From: Planctomycetales bacterium
Lineage (GTDB): Bacteria; Planctomycetota; Phycisphaerae; SM23-33
NCBI GenBank assembly: GCA_030631125.1
Contig: DAOVLS010000170.1
Span: 1 to 5,752, forward strand
Reading direction: 5' to 3'
DNA: 5,752 nucleotides
Both the position numbers and the translations under genes were made by a program. The notes under the pieces are model-generated. The model saw only the letters and a list, made by a program, of their open reading frames with translations, made no database searches and was not told the origin of the DNA. Below are positions 1-5,516 of the stretch, in pieces. Numbering within the stretch: position 1 is the first letter of the stretch; each line of letters begins with the position of its first letter.

Positions 1-350
1 GTCAGCGAGTTGAAGAAGTGGCTGATGGCTACGTCCAGGCTCGCCGAACCCACCTCGCCGAAGGCGCTCTCGATCGTTTCCAGGATAGTCAGCTCCTGCG
101 ACGACTGCGACAGCGACGACTGCTGACTTACCATCTCCATTTCCAGCAGGTCGTTGACGGCCCGCCGGACCTCGGTAATCTCCGCCCCGCCGATGGGCAC
201 CGTACCATAGGCGTTCAGGTTTATCGGGCGGATGACAGGGTCCTGGCGATGGTAGCCCTCGCTTGCGGCGTTGGCCATGTTCGTACCGATCAGTTCAATG
301 GCACGCTGCACCACTTCCAGACCGCTCATGCTTATCGAAAAATTCAACAC
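1..350 (-). CDS. flgK: Flagellar hook-associated protein FlgK, N-terminal part (3' end outside window)
   Basis: The first 116 residues of hook-associated protein 1, which joins hook to filament, are visible; the gene runs off the left edge. The start reads MLNFSISMSGLEVVQRAIEL, then IGTNMANAASEGYHRQDPVI (about 21-40), the N-terminal rod/hook helix whose family form is GxNIANxxTPGYxRQ. The helical D1 region follows (EITEVRRAVNDLLEMEM, SQSSQELTILETIESAFGE) and ends with LDVAISHFFNSL, as FlgK does in its aLxxFfnaw segment. The start is uncertain between GTG 350 and TTG 347. I prefer GTG 350, because the AAGGA at 365-361 is 10 nt upstream of it and the family's xxFSIxxSGL start is retained. A start at ATG 329 would lose FSISM and has no ribosome site. 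It is in the same frame as flgN, separated by one TAG. Confidence 0.92.
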   Translation of the reverse strand, partial: MLNFSISMSGLEVVQRAIELIGTNMANAASEGYHRQDPVIRPINLNAYGTVPIGGAEITEVRRAVNDLLEMEMVSQQSSLSQSSQELTILETIESAFGEVGSASLDVAISHFFNSL

Positions 351-353
351 CGG

Positions 354-869
354 CTATAATTCCTTATCCACCAGGCCCGCTCCGGACCGCCAGAGGTTCG
401 TCCCTGTCGCGTCGTAAGTGGCGACCGTCTCACCGGACGGTGATATGCACTCCATCATCATGCGATTAACCCGGGAACACTCGACCAGCAGCATCGCAGT
501 CTGAAGGTGCTGTCTGCGGAGTTTTCCGACCTGCTCGGCCATCCGCCGCCTTCGATCATCCACAGCCGACGCCTGCGCCTCAGGCAATTCGACCGCCAGC
601 ACAGACAGCCTCAATTCCTTAATGTCCTCGTATCCGAAGGCGCCGGCCAGGGCTTCTCGAACCACCTTGAGTCTCATATCGACCGCCGTTTGCGTCTGCT
701 CGGTCTGCTCGATCTGTTCGAGCAGTTCCTCGACGATTTCGTCATCGGCGGTAACCAGCGCCTCGGAAAGGTCCGCCAGTTGCGACCGCTTCAGTTCCAG
801 CAGTTCGATCTCTTCGTCGAGGACCGCCAGCAATTCGTCAATCAACGATTCGGTGCTTCTTGCAATCAT
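354..869 (-). CDS. flgN: FlgN-like flagellar export chaperone
   Basis: This 171-residue cytoplasmic, helix-rich, acidic protein lies directly before flgK. FlgN family members bind the hook-associated proteins FlgK and FlgL and deliver them to the export gate. The N-terminus (STESLIDELLAVLDEEIELL then ELKRSQLADL) and residues 41-65 form strongly acidic amphipathic helices likely to be coiled coil. The ending LLVECSRVNRMMMECI (128-142) followed by TYDATGTN (151-158) resembles the FlgN C-terminal helix and its TYxxxG tail. Sequence conservation in this family is low, so the call rests on helix pattern, tail and context. I chose ATG 869 because it forms an ATGA overlap with the flgJ stop and has GGAG at 881-878, 8 nt upstream. 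The upstream ATG at 929 would add 20 Gly/Cys-rich residues lying entirely within flgJ. It ends at TAG 356-354. Confidence 0.75.
   Translation of the reverse strand: MIARSTESLIDELLAVLDEEIELLELKRSQLADLSEALVTADDEIVEELLEQIEQTEQTQTAVDMRLKVVREALAGAFGYEDIKELRLSVLAVELPEAQASAVDDRRRRMAEQVGKLRRQHLQTAMLLVECSRVNRMMMECISPSGETVATYDATGTNLWRSGAGLVDKEL
361..365 (-). promoter_or_regulatory. Likely Shine-Dalgarno site of flgK
   Basis: AAGGA, formed by the last codons of flgN, lies 10 nt before GTG 350 and 13 nt before TTG 347. The spacing favours GTG as the flgK start, although it is a little long. No purine-rich site precedes ATG 329. Confidence 0.5.
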
Positions 870-1216
870 GTCCTCTGCTCCACCACCGGCGCCGCATGAG
901 TGGTCATCTGTTGATAAACATCCCGCCACAGACCCACTCCGCCGGCGTCGGCCATTTCCTGGGCGAGATAAAACCAGAAGATACCCTGGACCTGCTTTGT
1001 AACTCCGCTGCTCAACAGGCCTGAATCGGGAATCGTGCGCTGCATACTTTCCATCAGTTTGTGCAGTAGCACGGATTCAAAATCCTTCGCCGCCTTTGCG
1101 GCGTCTTTGGCGGCGGCGCCGTTTTTCAGCCCGTCCAGACCTTGCGCTAACAGTGCGCTTCCGGGCATCGATGAGGCAGGATCGATCGAATTTATCGGAA
1201 GAGAAAAATCACCCAT
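866..1216 (-). CDS. flgJ: Rod-binding protein, FlgJ N-terminal domain only
   Basis: This 116-residue protein matches the rod-binding (FlgJ N-terminal) domain. The motif runs from about residue 43 to 104: AKDFESVLLHKLMESM (44-59), a loop with SGLL, then KQVQGIFWFYLAQEMADAGGVGLWRDVYQQM, where FESxxL, the xxMA segment and GxGLxxxxYQQ are typical. In gammaproteobacteria FlgJ also carries a C-terminal muramidase that opens the peptidoglycan; here the protein stops after the rod-binding part, so a separate hydrolase must act. The domain is thought to cap the growing rod. There is no Sec signal peptide, as expected for a protein exported by the flagellar apparatus. I chose ATG 1216: GGGAG at 1228-1224 gives a 7-nt spacer, better than the in-frame TTG at 1219. 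Its TGA overlaps the next start in an ATGA. The residues before position 40 are low-complexity and poorly conserved. Confidence 0.85.
   Translation of the reverse strand: MGDFSLPINSIDPASSMPGSALLAQGLDGLKNGAAAKDAAKAAKDFESVLLHKLMESMQRTIPDSGLLSSGVTKQVQGIFWFYLAQEMADAGGVGLWRDVYQQMTTHAAPVVEQRT
878..881 (-). promoter_or_regulatory. Shine-Dalgarno site deciding the flgN start
   Basis: GGAG inside the 3' end of flgJ is 8 nt before ATG 869, and that ATG overlaps the flgJ TGA as ATGA. This supports the shorter 171-residue form of the FlgN-like protein rather than a start at 929. Confidence 0.6.
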
Positions 1217-1223
1217 CAAAACG

Positions 1224-1231
1224 CTCCCTTA
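1224..1231 (-). promoter_or_regulatory. Stop codon of flgI next to the Shine-Dalgarno site of flgJ
   Basis: The minus strand reads TAAGGGAG: TAA ends flgI and GGGAG (1228-1224) is 7 nt before the flgJ ATG at 1216. This spacing supports ATG 1216 over the in-frame TTG at 1219. Confidence 0.7.
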
Positions 1232-2320
1232 CATAATCTTCAGTTGCGCTTGCAACGCCCCGGCCTGGCGGAGAGCCTCGAAAATGGATATCAGGTCTCT
1301 CGGCGTAAGCCCCATCGCATTGAGCGCCCTGGCAAGTTCGGAAACGGATATCTGACGCGGGACAACGTGCAGGGCGCCTCCTTCCTCCTTCGCCGTAATT
1401 TCGGTCCGGTGCATCTTTTCCGTCGTGCCGGTTTTGGAAAACGGTAGCGGCTGGGAAACAAAATCCTTCTCCTGGGTTACGATGGTCAGGTTTCCGTGCG
1501 AGATGGCCACCGTCGAGATACCGACGTTTTCTCCGACGATAATCGTACCTGACCGCTCGTTTATGACCACCAGCGCAGACTGATCGACCTTGACCTTCAA
1601 TGCGCCGATTTTATCGATAAAACCGGTCAGTTCGCCCCTGGTCAGCGTTTTGGGCACCTCGATTTTAATCGTTCCGGCATCTACGGCGTTGGAACTGCCG
1701 CCGAAAATCGAATTAACGGCCTTGGCGATTTTCTCGGACGTAGTGAAGTCCGGGTTGCGCAGATGCAGCGTAACGCATCCGTTTTCGACGAAGTCGGCGA
1801 TTTCTTCCTTTTCCACAGTCGCCCCGCCGGGGATAAGCCCGACAGTTGGGTGGTTTTTCGATACGCTGCTTGCCTGACCCGCAGCGGCGAACCCGCTGAC
1901 TAATACCGGGCCTTGCGCGACGGCATAGACCTGCTTGTCGGCACCCATAAGGGGCGTCATCAGAAGCGTCCCGCCCTGGAGGCTGGTCGTATCACCAATT
2001 GCTGAAACCGTTACGGTCATCCTGCTGCCCTTACGGGCGAACGGAAGCAGTTCGGCCGTTAATATCACGCTGGCGATGTTCTTGCTGGAGACGTCCTTCG
2101 GATCCAGCACCAGCCCGGACCTTCGCAGTATGTTCGCCAGCGCCCTCTGGGACGCCGGCGAATCATCGCCCGTGCCTTTAAGCCCGACAACCAGACCGTA
2201 ACCAAGCAGCGGGTTGCTTCGGACGCCCTGAATATCGACGATGTCCTTTATCCGCTCGGCCCGCGTCGGAAGGGCGAATAGAAGCAGCACCAAAAGCATT
2301 CCTGTAATCAAACGTCGCAT
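1229..2320 (-). CDS. flgI: Flagellar P-ring protein FlgI
   Basis: FlgI is the periplasmic P-ring subunit, associated with peptidoglycan around the distal rod. The protein is 363 residues (365 from the upstream ATG at 2326), normal for the family. It starts with a Sec signal peptide of about 21 residues (RRLITGMLLVLLLFALPTRA|ER). Conserved segments follow: IKDIVDIQGVRSNPLLGYGL, VVGLKGTGDDS, NIASVILTAELLPFARKGS, the GDTTSLQGGTLLMTPLMGAD stretch, HPTVGLIPGGATVE, and the C-terminal PRDLISIFEALRQAGALQA. I prefer the second ATG (2320) because AAGGA at 2332-2328 lies 7 nt before it but only 1 nt before the ATG at 2326. The mature protein has a single cysteine (in ENGCV), so it cannot form the intramolecular disulfide known in the enterobacterial protein. 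The TAA stop at 1231-1229 runs into the flgJ ribosome site. Confidence 0.96.
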   Translation of the reverse strand: MRRLITGMLLVLLLFALPTRAERIKDIVDIQGVRSNPLLGYGLVVGLKGTGDDSPASQRALANILRRSGLVLDPKDVSSKNIASVILTAELLPFARKGSRMTVTVSAIGDTTSLQGGTLLMTPLMGADKQVYAVAQGPVLVSGFAAAGQASSVSKNHPTVGLIPGGATVEKEEIADFVENGCVTLHLRNPDFTTSEKIAKAVNSIFGGSSNAVDAGTIKIEVPKTLTRGELTGFIDKIGALKVKVDQSALVVINERSGTIIVGENVGISTVAISHGNLTIVTQEKDFVSQPLPFSKTGTTEKMHRTEITAKEEGGALHVVPRQISVSELARALNAMGLTPRDLISIFEALRQAGALQAQLKIM

Positions 2321-2345
2321 TTTCATATCCTTCCGTCAGACCCGA

Positions 2346-2978
2346 TTAGAACGGGTTCAGCAGGTTCAGTATCCGTCCCAACCAGCCCGGTTTGGTGAAG
2401 CGCTTCTCGCGGTAGCCATCCTTGAAAGCGATCTTGAATTCAGCCACTCTGTCGCTACGAACAGTGTTGGCGAAGGTGATGTCGCTGGGACGGACTACAC
2501 CGCTGATTTGAATAACCTGTTTATCATCATCGACCTTACGCTCTCGCGTACCGACGACAACAAGGTTCCCGTTAGGCAGGACGTCGGCGACGGTAACGGT
2601 TATCTGATCGATCATCTTCCGCTCGTTACCGTAATCGGCTTTGCCGTCGAACTTGTTATCGGCGCTCATGTCCACGTCCGCGCTCGAAAGTTTGAATATT
2701 CCGCCTGTGGCGGTGTTGATCGCGCGGAGCAAAGGCACGTTCGACTGAACGCCGGCCTTGCGGGAGGATTTCTTCTCCAGGTTCCGTTCAGACTTGTTGT
2801 CGATGACGGTACGCTCGTCGATGACGATCGTGAGGATGTCGCCTATCCGGGCGGCGGTATCGTCGGTGTGCAGCGGCTTGGGACAATTGGCCTTGGCCCA
2901 GATGGAACCCGCCCAGGCAGCGCCGGCAAACAGTAAAATTGAAAAAAACAATACGGTAATTAAACGTGTTGTCTTCAT
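2346..2978 (-). CDS. flgH: Flagellar L-ring protein FlgH
   Basis: This 210-residue protein is the L-ring subunit, forming the bushing in the outer membrane around the rod. The N-terminus is a signal peptide (residues 1-23, hydrophobic LITVLFFSILLFAGAAWA). Conserved FlgH segments are RIGDILTIVIDE (44-55), VTVADVLPNGNLVVVGTRE (128-146), ISGVVRPSDITFANTVRSDRV (158-178), and the ending PGWLGRILNLLNPF (197-210). Most FlgH proteins are lipoproteins with a lipobox cysteine at the cleavage site. Here cleavage appears to be AWA|GS with no cysteine, so the product may be a non-lipidated type I secreted protein. The nearest cysteine is Cys32, in ANCP, too far from the hydrophobic core to be a lipobox. 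The ATG at 2978 has GAGGTGA at 2988-2982, which contains the TGA stop of flgA; only 3 nt separate the two genes. Confidence 0.95.
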   Translation of the reverse strand: MKTTRLITVLFFSILLFAGAAWAGSIWAKANCPKPLHTDDTAARIGDILTIVIDERTVIDNKSERNLEKKSSRKAGVQSNVPLLRAINTATGGIFKLSSADVDMSADNKFDGKADYGNERKMIDQITVTVADVLPNGNLVVVGTRERKVDDDKQVIQISGVVRPSDITFANTVRSDRVAEFKIAFKDGYREKRFTKPGWLGRILNLLNPF

Positions 2979-2981
2979 GTT

Positions 2982-2988
2982 TCACCTC
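2982..2988 (-). promoter_or_regulatory. Stop codon of flgA inside the Shine-Dalgarno site of flgH
   Basis: The minus strand reads GAGGTGA, a 7-base match to the anti-Shine-Dalgarno complement. Its last three bases are the TGA stop of flgA. The flgH ATG at 2978 follows after 3 nt, a geometry suited to translational coupling of two secreted ring-assembly proteins. Confidence 0.75.
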
Positions 2989-3962
2989 TTTTCATAAATC
3001 GGTCTGACCGTACCGTCAAAGGCCACTCTGGCCGTAACGATCCGCTTGCTGTCTATGTTTTGAACCTTGATCAAATCCCCCACTCGCCCGTCCGACAACG
3101 CTTTACCGACGCCCGTTACCACAAACCCCAGCCCAACGACCTTCATCTGGACGGTTTGTTTGCGACGGACCACGATGGCCGGTTTCTTCGCCTTCATAAG
3201 CCCCGTGCGAATCACCTTCCCTGCCGATATGTCGCGAGCGGCGACCAGACCGAAAGGACTCGTCCAGTTACCGGTCGGTTTGCGATCTGCGCTGACGACC
3301 CTGACGACGGTGTTTTTCGACGTAAATGTCTCGCCCGAAGCGATGTCCCGTATCGCAACAGCCTGCCTCATCGGATAGACCAGGCGGAAGAGTATCTTCG
3401 TCCGCCCCAGTTCCCGCTCTCCGCCGACGGCGGCAACCACAACGGTGACGTACCTTTTCATCGCAGCCTTGCCCAGGCGGGGCTTGAGTTGAATGTTCTG
3501 TTCGGTTGGGACTTTCAGATCCTTCGGCTGACGGACGAGCCGCCAGGAACACCCCGCCGGACCCGGACGGGTCTTTTTCAGAAAGGCTTCAGCCGACCGG
3601 ACCAGTTTTTTCGCCTCAAAAGTCGTCTCGTCGAGCAGGACGGCGACTTTCTCGGCCCCTGTAATCCGGACCATCGACGGGCTGACACCGGCCGTTGCCA
3701 GACGGGAGAGGATCGTCCGGCGGTCGATGGTAATCTTCTCACCGGACCACGGTATCCTGCCCATTGGGATATCCGAAACCTTTTTGAGAAGTTTCGCGTC
3801 GCTTCCGCGAATTACGCCGATCAACCCCAGACTCAACGACTCGCCGCGGACTCGCACCGTCCGTGGCAGGTGCATCCGAAGAGCGGGCTTCTCCTTTTCG
3901 GAAGCGGGACATATCCCGCAAAGCAACAGTACGGCAAACAAACTGACTGATTTACGTATCAT
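2982..3962 (-). CDS. flgA: Flagella basal-body P-ring formation protein FlgA
   Basis: This 326-residue secreted protein is predicted to be the periplasmic chaperone that helps FlgI assemble into the P-ring around the rod. Residues 1-21 are a Sec signal peptide (basic IRKS start, hydrophobic SLFAVLLLCGIC, cleavage likely after CPAS). The N-terminal half has the GEKITIDRRTILSRLATAGV segment (74-93) followed by VRITGAEKVAV, as in long FlgA proteins. Residues about 200-262 form a SAF-type domain (AVAIRDIASGETFTSKNTVV ... VAARDISAGKVI). The C-terminal FlgA portion has VVRRKQTVQM, GRVGDLIKVQN (292-302), then S-K-R-I-V-T-A-R-V. It is longer than the enterobacterial FlgA (about 220 residues) because of the extra N-terminal region. 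The ATG at 3962 is served by AGGAG at 3973-3969 with a 6-nt spacer, and the TAG stop of flgG lies inside that site. The position between flgG and flgH supports the call. Confidence 0.93.
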   Translation of the reverse strand: MIRKSVSLFAVLLLCGICPASEKEKPALRMHLPRTVRVRGESLSLGLIGVIRGSDAKLLKKVSDIPMGRIPWSGEKITIDRRTILSRLATAGVSPSMVRITGAEKVAVLLDETTFEAKKLVRSAEAFLKKTRPGPAGCSWRLVRQPKDLKVPTEQNIQLKPRLGKAAMKRYVTVVVAAVGGERELGRTKILFRLVYPMRQAVAIRDIASGETFTSKNTVVRVVSADRKPTGNWTSPFGLVAARDISAGKVIRTGLMKAKKPAIVVRRKQTVQMKVVGLGFVVTGVGKALSDGRVGDLIKVQNIDSKRIVTARVAFDGTVRPIYEKR

Positions 3963-3968
3963 TCCTTG

Positions 3969-3974
3969 CTCCTA
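3969..3974 (-). promoter_or_regulatory. Stop codon of flgG fused to the Shine-Dalgarno site of flgA
   Basis: The minus strand reads TAGGAG, in which TAG terminates flgG and AGGAG is the ribosome site 6 nt before the flgA ATG at 3962. A ribosome finishing flgG would therefore stand on the flgA site, which favours termination-reinitiation coupling. The sequence is directly visible; the coupling is an inference. Confidence 0.75.
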
Positions 3975-4754
3975 CCGGATTAACTGATTGGCGGTGGTAA
4001 GCATCTCGTCGCCGGCCTTTATCGCCCGCGAGTTGATTTCGTATGCCCGCTGGGCCGTTATCAGATTGACCAGTTCCGTAACCATCTGGACGTTGGATTT
4101 TTCGAGGAACCCCTGCTGGAGCGTACCGGCTCCGTCCTGTCCGGGCGTGCCGGTGGTCGGCGAGCCGCTGGCCGATGTTTCAGCCAGAAGGTTCCCGCCC
4201 TCGCTGGACAGGCCTGAGGGATTCGGAAACCGCACCAGCGACATCTGCCCGACGGACGTGGTGGTCGTACCGTCAAAGACCGTAACGGTTCCGTCCTTAC
4301 CGACACTGATGGAAACAGTATTGGCCGGAATGCTGATGGACGGTTCGATCTTGCATCCGCCGGAGGTTACCAGTTCGCCGTCGGCGTTTGTCCTCAATGA
4401 ACCGTCTCGCGTGTAGCGGGTCTCGCCGCCAGGACCTGTTACCTGGAAGAACCCGTCGCCCTGTATGGCTATGTCGAGACTACGCTCGGTGTTGACCTGC
4501 TCGCCCTGTGTGAAGACCTTCAGCGTAGAGGCGGGACTGACACCGCTGCCTATCTCGAATCCGCTCGGAGCCGTTACGCCCGAAGCAATCTCACGCCCAG
4601 GCTCTTTAATCCTCACGTACATCAGGTCCTGAAAATCGACCTGGCTGCGCTTGAACCCGACCGTGTTGATGTTGGCGAGGTTGTTGGCAATGACGTCAAC
4701 AATCATCTGTTGGGCCGTCATTCCCGTCGCAGCCGTTGAAAATGCCCTTAACAT
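3972..4754 (-). CDS. flgG: Flagellar basal-body rod protein FlgG (distal rod)
   Basis: At 260 residues this is the usual FlgG length, and it can be followed against the family from end to end. FlgG builds the distal rod that crosses the periplasm through the P- and L-rings. The N-terminal rod motif is IANNLANINTVGFKR (about 22-36). It is followed by the FlgG-specific stretch around residues 46-72 (VRIKEPGRE ... PSGFEIGSGV), the insertion known to distinguish the straight rigid rod from the curved hook. Then come FTQGE (81-85), LDIAIQGDGFFQV (93-105), YTRDGSLRTNADGELV (114-129), SIPANTVSISVGKDGTV (141-157), and the C-terminal QGFLEKSNVQMVTELVNLI and AQRAYEINSRAIKAGDEML. The ATG at 4754 has an excellent AAGGAG at 4766-4761 with a 6-nt spacer. 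The TAG stop at 3974-3972 is part of the ribosome site of flgA. Nothing suggests damage. Confidence 0.98.
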   Translation of the reverse strand: MLRAFSTAATGMTAQQMIVDVIANNLANINTVGFKRSQVDFQDLMYVRIKEPGREIASGVTAPSGFEIGSGVSPASTLKVFTQGEQVNTERSLDIAIQGDGFFQVTGPGGETRYTRDGSLRTNADGELVTSGGCKIEPSISIPANTVSISVGKDGTVTVFDGTTTTSVGQMSLVRFPNPSGLSSEGGNLLAETSASGSPTTGTPGQDGAGTLQQGFLEKSNVQMVTELVNLITAQRAYEINSRAIKAGDEMLTTANQLIR

Positions 4755-4760
4755 ACCGTT

Positions 4761-4766
4761 CTCCTT
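4761..4766 (-). promoter_or_regulatory. Strong Shine-Dalgarno site of flgG
   Basis: AAGGAG lies with a 6-nt spacer before the ATG at 4754, one of the best ribosome sites in the window. FlgG is the rod protein needed in the highest copy number (about 26 in Salmonella), so a strong site fits. It is outside flgF, whose stop is at 4773. Confidence 0.75.
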
Positions 4767-4772
4767 GAATAA

Positions 4773-5495
4773 TCAGCCCATTGCGACCTGAAGGATGTTC
4801 TTCATCCGCTCGTCGTGGGCGCTGATGCTCTTTGCGTTGGCTTCGTAAAGCCTGGTAACAGTAATCAAATCAACAAGTTCCTTGACGATGTTCACGTTGG
4901 AACCTTCCTGGCAACCCTGGTGAACGTTGAATTTTTCCGCCGGTTTGGACCCGGCCGATGTTGGTGCGCGGAAGCAATTATCTCCCACAGGTCTGAGAAG
5001 GTCAGGTTTGTCGAACTGGACGATTCTGAACTTTCCGATGGACTGCCCGTTTGCGGAAATCTGCCCGCCGGTTGAGACATTGACGCCGCCGGGTCCGACG
5101 TTGGACGGAATAGTAATAGGCCCGCTCTCGCCGGCTACGGTCCGCCCGGAAGAATCCACCAACTGCCCCTGGGCATTCAGGCGGAAGACGCCGTTACGCG
5201 TATAAAGCGGACCCTCCGGCGTCTCGATAACGAAAAAGCCGCCCTTTCCCTGCAAGGCTACGTCCAGCGCCCTGCCTGTGCGGACCAGTCTGCCCTGCGT
5301 AAAATCAATAAAGGTTTTACCGACGACCTTCCCGTCGGTATCAGTCGTCGGCTGACCTGTCAGCGACTGCCTCATCGACTCGACCCGGCGCTTGTAGCCG
5401 ACGGCGTTGGCGTTGGCCAGGTTGTGAGTGATTACCCGATAATACCTGCCCAGAGCGTCCATGCTCGCACCGGCCGCTTGTATCGAACCGTTCAT
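4773..5495 (-). CDS. flgF: Flagellar basal-body rod protein FlgF (proximal rod)
   Basis: This 240-residue protein belongs to the axial rod/hook family. It is exported by the flagellar type III apparatus and forms part of the proximal rod in the periplasm. The N-terminal rod signature is at about residues 21-37 (VITHNLANANAVGYKRR). The middle holds the conserved FTQGRL (65-70), LDVALQGKGGFFV (77-89) and YTRNGVFRLNAQGQLV (98-113) segments. The C-terminal helix is EGSNVNIVKELVDLI then TRLYEANAKSI (about 197-224), the usual family ending. The FlgG-specific insertion after the N-terminal helix is absent and flgG follows 18 nt downstream, so FlgF is preferred over FlgG or FlgE. The ATG at 5495 has GGAG at 5510-5507, an 11-nt spacer that is on the long side. 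Cys174 and Cys195 are oddities: the family's usual QGxLExSNV reads QGCQEGSNV here. Confidence 0.95.
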   Translation of the reverse strand: MNGSIQAAGASMDALGRYYRVITHNLANANAVGYKRRVESMRQSLTGQPTTDTDGKVVGKTFIDFTQGRLVRTGRALDVALQGKGGFFVIETPEGPLYTRNGVFRLNAQGQLVDSSGRTVAGESGPITIPSNVGPGGVNVSTGGQISANGQSIGKFRIVQFDKPDLLRPVGDNCFRAPTSAGSKPAEKFNVHQGCQEGSNVNIVKELVDLITVTRLYEANAKSISAHDERMKNILQVAMG

Positions 5496-5516
5496 CTGTA
5501 TCTATTCTCCGTGCAA

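Noticed and set aside
870..929. A longer FlgN-like protein starting at ATG 929.
   Set aside because: The 20 added residues (Gly, Cys and Ala rich) are not like FlgN N-termini, lie inside flgJ, and ATG 869 has both an ATGA overlap and a GGAG site.
622..1002. A Ser-rich plus-strand frame of 126 codons.
   Set aside because: The serine runs are the reverse complement of Glu- and Leu-rich helix codons of the FlgN-like protein.
2241..2936. A 231-codon plus-strand open frame antisense to flgH and the 5' end of flgI.
   Set aside because: It spans two clear genes on the other strand and shows no domain or ribosome site that would support translation.
3060..3950. A 296-codon open frame on the plus strand across flgA.
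   Set aside because: It lies wholly antisense to a well-supported flgA, has no recognisable family, and is low-complexity and rich in Arg, Pro and Asp. Long antisense frames are expected from biased third-position use.
3900..3962. A lipobox in the FlgA signal peptide (LLLCGIC).
   Set aside because: Neither Cys15 nor Cys18 has a small residue at -1 (Leu and Ile are there), so a normal type I cleavage after CPAS is more likely.
268..5430. Similar short DNA stretches around 268-285, 4670-4690 and 5400-5425.
   Set aside because: They encode the conserved N-x-A-N-A/N helix motif shared by FlgK, FlgG and FlgF. This is protein-family homology, not a DNA repeat or mobile element.
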